64,000 bases of DNA. Source: CALFCE01 sp964411665 (GTDB taxonomy: Bacteria; Pseudomonadota; Gammaproteobacteria; Granulosicoccales; Granulosicoccaceae). Location: positions 1 through 64,000 of the forward strand of contig CAYPMR010000007.1 of NCBI GenBank assembly GCA_964411665.1. The letters run 5' to 3'. A program made the position numbers and the translations under genes. This document shows positions 60,650-64,000 of this stretch, piece by piece (position 1 is the first letter of the stretch; each line of letters begins with the position of its first letter). Under the pieces are notes generated by a model, which did not search any database, was not told the origin of the DNA, and saw only the letters and a list, made by a program, of their open reading frames with translations.

Positions 60650-61525
60650 TTATTGGTTGGCGGTTTCCATTCGCTTGATGCGTTTTAATCGCAGCTCGGG
60701 AACAAGCTGATCCTGATACGTATCGAATGAGTGCTCAATTCTGCCTTTGCCTTGCGCAGAATTGACAAAAATAATTCCAATGCCGAGTTCTTCGCAGGCA
60801 CGTTTCACTTGAGAGAAGTTGCAACACTTGGGACCACCGAAAATACCGGCTTTATCCACCTAAAGCACTTTAAATAACCCTTTGCGCTCGATGTAGTCAT
60901 GAAATACCTTCAAGCAGCCCAGAGTGGTCTCAGCATCAAAGAACTCGGCATGTACCTCACTGGTGACATCATCTATCAAAGCAATCAAGCAAGACTTCTT
61001 ATCACCGAACCAACGATGTGTACTGCCATCCATCTGCAGGAGCAACCCTGGAGCCTCCATGCGCTCGCGGCACTTTCGAATTTGTGAACGCCTGCGTTTA
61101 GCGCACTTCACCTGATGAATCTCATGAACTTAGCCACGAAGGGTTTCTCGCTTGACGCAGCTACCTTCAGTAGCTTCTAGCAGCTCACCAAGGTGAGTCA
61201 AGTTCAGATCAAAGTACTTCTTTTTAATCAGTGTTTGAACTTTGCGTTTCGTTTTTCCACTGGACTTGTTATACGCAAACTTTCCTGTGTTCTGGTATAC
61301 GACAAACTTAATGCCGATAGTGCGATACCGTTGCAAATAACGTTCAATCGTTCTACGAGACTTATTGAGTAATTTAGCAGCATTAACAATATCGATTTTA
61401 CCTTCAGCAACTTTGGCAATGGTATCGGCTGTGAGCTGGGCCTTTGAATCCATAACAATCATCCTTAGCAACCCTCTGACCTTTAAAAAAGGGCACAGAA
61501 AATCACCGATCTGAGTGACCGTCAA
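60650..61525 (-). pseudogene. ISNCY/IS1202-like transposase remnant
   Basis: One continuous reading frame encodes an ISNCY-type transposase interrupted by two in-frame stops: TAA at 61130-61132 and TAG at 60860-60862. No frameshift is needed between the three parts. The N-terminal part has an HTH (TIAKVAEGKIDIVNAAKLLNKSRRTIERYL). The core carries the catalytic triad region LQMDGSTHRWF, LIALIDDVTS and GKGRIEHSFDTYQD. The frame ends at 60650 soon after the third catalytic residue, short of the usual length, so the C-terminal part is lost. It is inactive. Confidence 0.8.
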
Positions 61526-61527
61526 AT

Positions 61528-61567
61528 TCGCTTGGTAATTAGTTGCGACATAATCGCTTGGTAGTTA
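61528..61567. repeat. Direct repeat beside transposase
   Basis: TCGCTTGGTAATTA at 61528 and TCGCTTGGTAGTTA at 61554 (period 26) lie just outside the N-terminal end of the transposase frame. They may belong to the element's end or be another spacer duplication. Confidence 0.4.
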
Positions 61568-61597
61568 AGCTAAGACAGGATAGCTTGGTGTTAACAA

Positions 61598-61627
61598 CCT
61601 TGGCTGAAACAACCTTGGCTGAAAAAA
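61598..61627. repeat. Right 30-bp direct repeat of accessory segment
   Basis: CCTTGGCTGAAACAA followed by CCTTGGCTGAAAAAA is identical in 29 of 30 positions to 56841-56870. It encloses the lipoprotein, toxin-antitoxin, immunity-like and transposase genes. Confidence 0.85.
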
Positions 61628-61801
61628 CATGGACATGATCTCGCAGACAGTGTCAGATCAAATAGAAACACCCTGTCCGAATTCGGCTCAAATAATACTC
61701 GTGATATCTTCTTTCTTATGGCAGTTTTTGGCTGGCAAATGATTGTCGGTTTTACATCCTCACATAGCTAACTTCGTCATTCCCATCCACAAACCGACAC
61801 A

Positions 61802-62953
61802 CTACTGCAAATACGGCTTTAGCTTCTGCCAATCAAATTCAACACCCGTACCTGGACTGTCAGGCGCCACGGCCAGGTGGTTTTCGACTACTAGTGGCCG
61901 GGTTGTATAGGTGTCAATAGGAAATGAGTGCACTTCCAGCCATCCGACATCAGGCTGTTTCGATTTAGCCACCGGCGTCATCAATTCAACGTTCGAATCC
62001 GTACCTCTTGCAGCCACCAGACTAACGTGCAATTCCTGCATGCCATGGCTGCACACAGTCACACCTTTAGTAACAGCCAGGTCTGCTGCCTGCAGCCAAC
62101 CAGTAATCCCACCGCAGTTGGATGAGTCCGGTTGTATGAAGCTGAGCTTTGATTGTTCATAGGCCATTTCAAATTCATGAATCGTATGCAGATTCTCTCC
62201 CATGGCAAGCGGTATACCTGTCTGCTCGCTGATATGGCCATAGCCTGCATAGTCATCCGGAATAATCGGTTCTTCAAACCACAATAAATCATAGGGTTTG
62301 AATGCATTGGCAGCGGCCACGGCTTGCTCACGATCCAGCGAGTAGTTAGCGTCAACCATAAACGCACGTTCGCTACCGAGCCGTTCCCTGATTGCTGCAA
62401 TACGTTCAACGTCAAGTTTAAGTTCCGGCTGGCCTATTTTTATTTTTACCGCGTCAAAACCAGCTTGCAAATAGCCCTCGATATTTTCCAATAACCTGTC
62501 TAAAGAGAAGTTAAGATCTATGCCGCCACAGTAGGCATGACAGCGCCGGTTAACACCCCTGCCATCAGGTGACGCCATTTGATAAAGCGCCTTGCCGTCG
62601 CGCTTACCCCGTAAATCCCACAACGCAATATCGATGGCAGATATGGCAAAGGACGCGACCCCGCCGCGAGCAACGTAATGCATATGCCATTGCATGTCAT
62701 CGTAGCGCTGCTCAACATCCACTGCATCGCGTCCTTTAAGAAAAGGGGCCAGATCATGTCTGATCATCGCCTCTATCGCATGTCCCCCTCGCCCACCGGT
62801 ATAGCTGTAACCAGTGCCCTGCAACCCATCACTGGTGGTGACAGTTGCTGTAATCAGATCAAAGTGTGTGTGATCGCCATGCTTGGCATCAGTCAATACC
62901 TCAGCCAGTGGTATTTTGTACAACCGTGATTCTACTTTTACTATGGTTGTCAT
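61802..62953 (-). CDS. Mandelate racemase/muconate lactonizing enzyme family protein
   Basis: A 383-residue enolase-superfamily enzyme. The capping domain is at about 1-130. The barrel carries the Lys-x-Lys acid/base pair in FDAVKIKIGQP near residue 168, metal ligands Asp in AFMVDANYSL, Glu in LLWFEEPIIP and Glu in LAMGENLHT, and a His in TVCSHGMQELH. It abstracts a proton alpha to a carboxylate, so it is probably a sugar-acid dehydratase or racemase. It starts at ATG overlapping the stop of the TPR gene by 4 bp, so the two are cotranscribed. Confidence 0.85.
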   Translation of the reverse strand: MTTIVKVESRLYKIPLAEVLTDAKHGDHTHFDLITATVTTSDGLQGTGYSYTGGRGGHAIEAMIRHDLAPFLKGRDAVDVEQRYDDMQWHMHYVARGGVASFAISAIDIALWDLRGKRDGKALYQMASPDGRGVNRRCHAYCGGIDLNFSLDRLLENIEGYLQAGFDAVKIKIGQPELKLDVERIAAIRERLGSERAFMVDANYSLDREQAVAAANAFKPYDLLWFEEPIIPDDYAGYGHISEQTGIPLAMGENLHTIHEFEMAYEQSKLSFIQPDSSNCGGITGWLQAADLAVTKGVTVCSHGMQELHVSLVAARGTDSNVELMTPVAKSKQPDVGWLEVHSFPIDTYTTRPLVVENHLAVAPDSPGTGVEFDWQKLKPYLQ

Positions 62954-64000
62954 GACGACATCGCGTATCCGATACGGGTATCAGGTTTGAAAAATCCAAT
63001 GTGTTCAATTTCTCGCAACAAGCGGCTGGCAGCATCAGCTTGTTTTGTTTTCACTGTAGCGTCGAAGAGCATTTGAAAGAAAATATCCTGCTGTGCATGA
63101 CTGCCACCCATACGCCACAGATCACCACGCGCAGCAGCCAGTACACTCTCGGCCTGCTTATAGTCACCTTTTCTATGCGCTAGAGAACCGATCGCTGAAG
63201 GTAGTGCTGCCAGTTCAAACGACTCGCGCAAACTGTGCTCACGACTGTCATTTGAATTGACATAGTCGGTCATGTTGGCGATCAACTTCTCGCAACTCGC
63301 ATAGTCACCGACTGCGGCCAGTATCACGGCAAAATGCGCACTGGTAAAAGCACTGGTCATATCATCCAGTCGTGCTGCTGCGAGCCCAGCCATTTCCTGC
63401 CAGCGATTCCCCACATCAACACCAACCTGTTCAAGGCGCCACAATAAGGATGCGCCGTTTTGCATGTCGATGTACAAGTCAGGCATCGATTGGGTTAACT
63501 CGTGCTCACGATTACGGATATGTTTGTCGTACGTCTCCAGAATCGAGTCACGCTCACCTGAATCCAGTTGGAAAAGACACTTGTGCCACCACACATGAAA
63601 CTTGATCTGATTGCGCTCATGCCAGTGCATCTCCTGTGACTCCAACCACTTAACACCCTCACCAAATCGACCCTGCATATACAATACATGGGCTACCGCA
63701 TGTGTTGCCCAGATGCTCTGAGGATCAATGTCAACAGACTCACGCCCACAGCTTTCTGCTTCCTCGAAGCGCCCTGCCTCTTCAAGATCAAAGGCCCGGC
63801 AACCCAGATAACCAGCATAGCCCGGGACCCCTCGATGCCAGTGGCTACGAACTCTTTCACTGATTTCCAGTGATTTTGATAATTGCCCCATCCAGAAAAG
63901 CTCACCTTGAGCTAAAGCAATGGCAAACACATCGTTAGGGTGTAACTCAGTTATCATCGATAAACGAGCCACCATGCCATCGAGGTTACCTTCGACCGCA
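62950..64000 (-). CDS. TTC38-like tetratricopeptide repeat protein (partial)
   Basis: At least 349 residues; the frame is open to the right edge, so the N-terminus lies outside the window and the internal ATG at 63975 is not the start. Helical TPR repeats are visible, e.g. FAIALAQGELFWMGQ, GYLGCRAFDLEEAGRFEEAESCGRESVDIDP, and WATHAVAHVLYMQGRFGEGVKWL. The last, with FHVWWHKCLFQLDSGE, matches the TTC38 subfamily of TPR proteins. Function is unknown. It overlaps the enolase-superfamily gene (ATGA), suggesting that both act in one catabolic process. Confidence 0.75.
   Translation of the reverse strand, partial: AVEGNLDGMVARLSMITELHPNDVFAIALAQGELFWMGQLSKSLEISERVRSHWHRGVPGYAGYLGCRAFDLEEAGRFEEAESCGRESVDIDPQSIWATHAVAHVLYMQGRFGEGVKWLESQEMHWHERNQIKFHVWWHKCLFQLDSGERDSILETYDKHIRNREHELTQSMPDLYIDMQNGASLLWRLEQVGVDVGNRWQEMAGLAAARLDDMTSAFTSAHFAVILAAVGDYASCEKLIANMTDYVNSNDSREHSLRESFELAALPSAIGSLAHRKGDYKQAESVLAAARGDLWRMGGSHAQQDIFFQMLFDATVKTKQADAASRLLREIEHIGFFKPDTRIGYAMSS

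Overview
The window is chromosomal DNA of a gammaproteobacterium, probably marine or free-living. The strongest marker is the conserved gyrA-pheA-tyrA-aroA-cmk-rpsA-ihfB-lapB-pyrF supraoperon. Efp/EpmA, UbiG, Psd, DapC/DapD, ParC and Pgi of the same type support this. Base composition is close to even by eye. I cannot assign an order. No rRNA, tRNA or CRISPR array is visible.

Layout. 0.3-4.5 kb: a small membrane protein, then a plus-strand group of a PLP aminotransferase, an MTH1-like Nudix hydrolase and a GT4 glycosyltransferase. 4.6-13.3 kb: a minus-strand operon of a long-chain acyl-CoA synthetase, a complete branched-chain-amino-acid-type ABC importer (livG-H-M, binding protein, livF) and a PaaK-like ligase. 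It apparently imports and CoA-activates a carboxylic acid. A near-perfect 24-bp palindrome lies upstream. 13.8-26.1 kb: hpt, pyrF, lapB (no lapA), ihfB, rpsA, cmk, aroA, tyrA, pheA and gyrA, all on the minus strand. The chorismate-mutase part of PheA looks catalytically dead. 26.5-36.1 kb: ubiG, a 42-residue membrane protein, a non-catalytic-looking squalene/phytoene-synthase homologue, a YciK-like SDR, a HlyU-like protein, a lytic-transglycosylase lipoprotein, prmB, SCO1 and PCu(A)C copper chaperones, psd, an HExxH protein, epmA and efp. 36.2-41.4 kb: a FimX-like protein with degenerate REC-PAS-EAL modules, a periplasmic molybdopterin-fold protein coupled to a hybrid histidine kinase, and ibpA with a sigma-32-like promoter and a ROSE-like leader. 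41.8-46.3 kb: a GFA enzyme, parC and pgi.

46.5-50.5 kb holds the most unusual locus. A stand-alone GyrB/ParE-type TOPRIM protein, lacking the ATPase and transducer domains, overlaps by ATGA with a PlsB-like acyltransferase and is followed by a GMC oxidoreductase. 50.5-56.9 kb: a LigI-like amidohydrolase, a DCC-family protein, a DUF1415 protein, mltF, and dapC-dapD-yffB.

56.84-61.63 kb is a more AT-rich accessory segment bounded by two 30-bp direct repeats (29/30 identical). The left repeat includes the last codons of yffB. Inside are a lipoprotein, a HigBA-type toxin-antitoxin pair, a probable Imm11/DUF1629 immunity protein, a small orphan, and an ISNCY/IS1202-type transposase remnant with two in-frame stops. 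Beyond it are an enolase-superfamily enzyme and a TTC38-like TPR protein that runs off the right edge.

A feature that recurs across the window is short (10-21 bp) imperfect tandem duplication in the spacers between genes.
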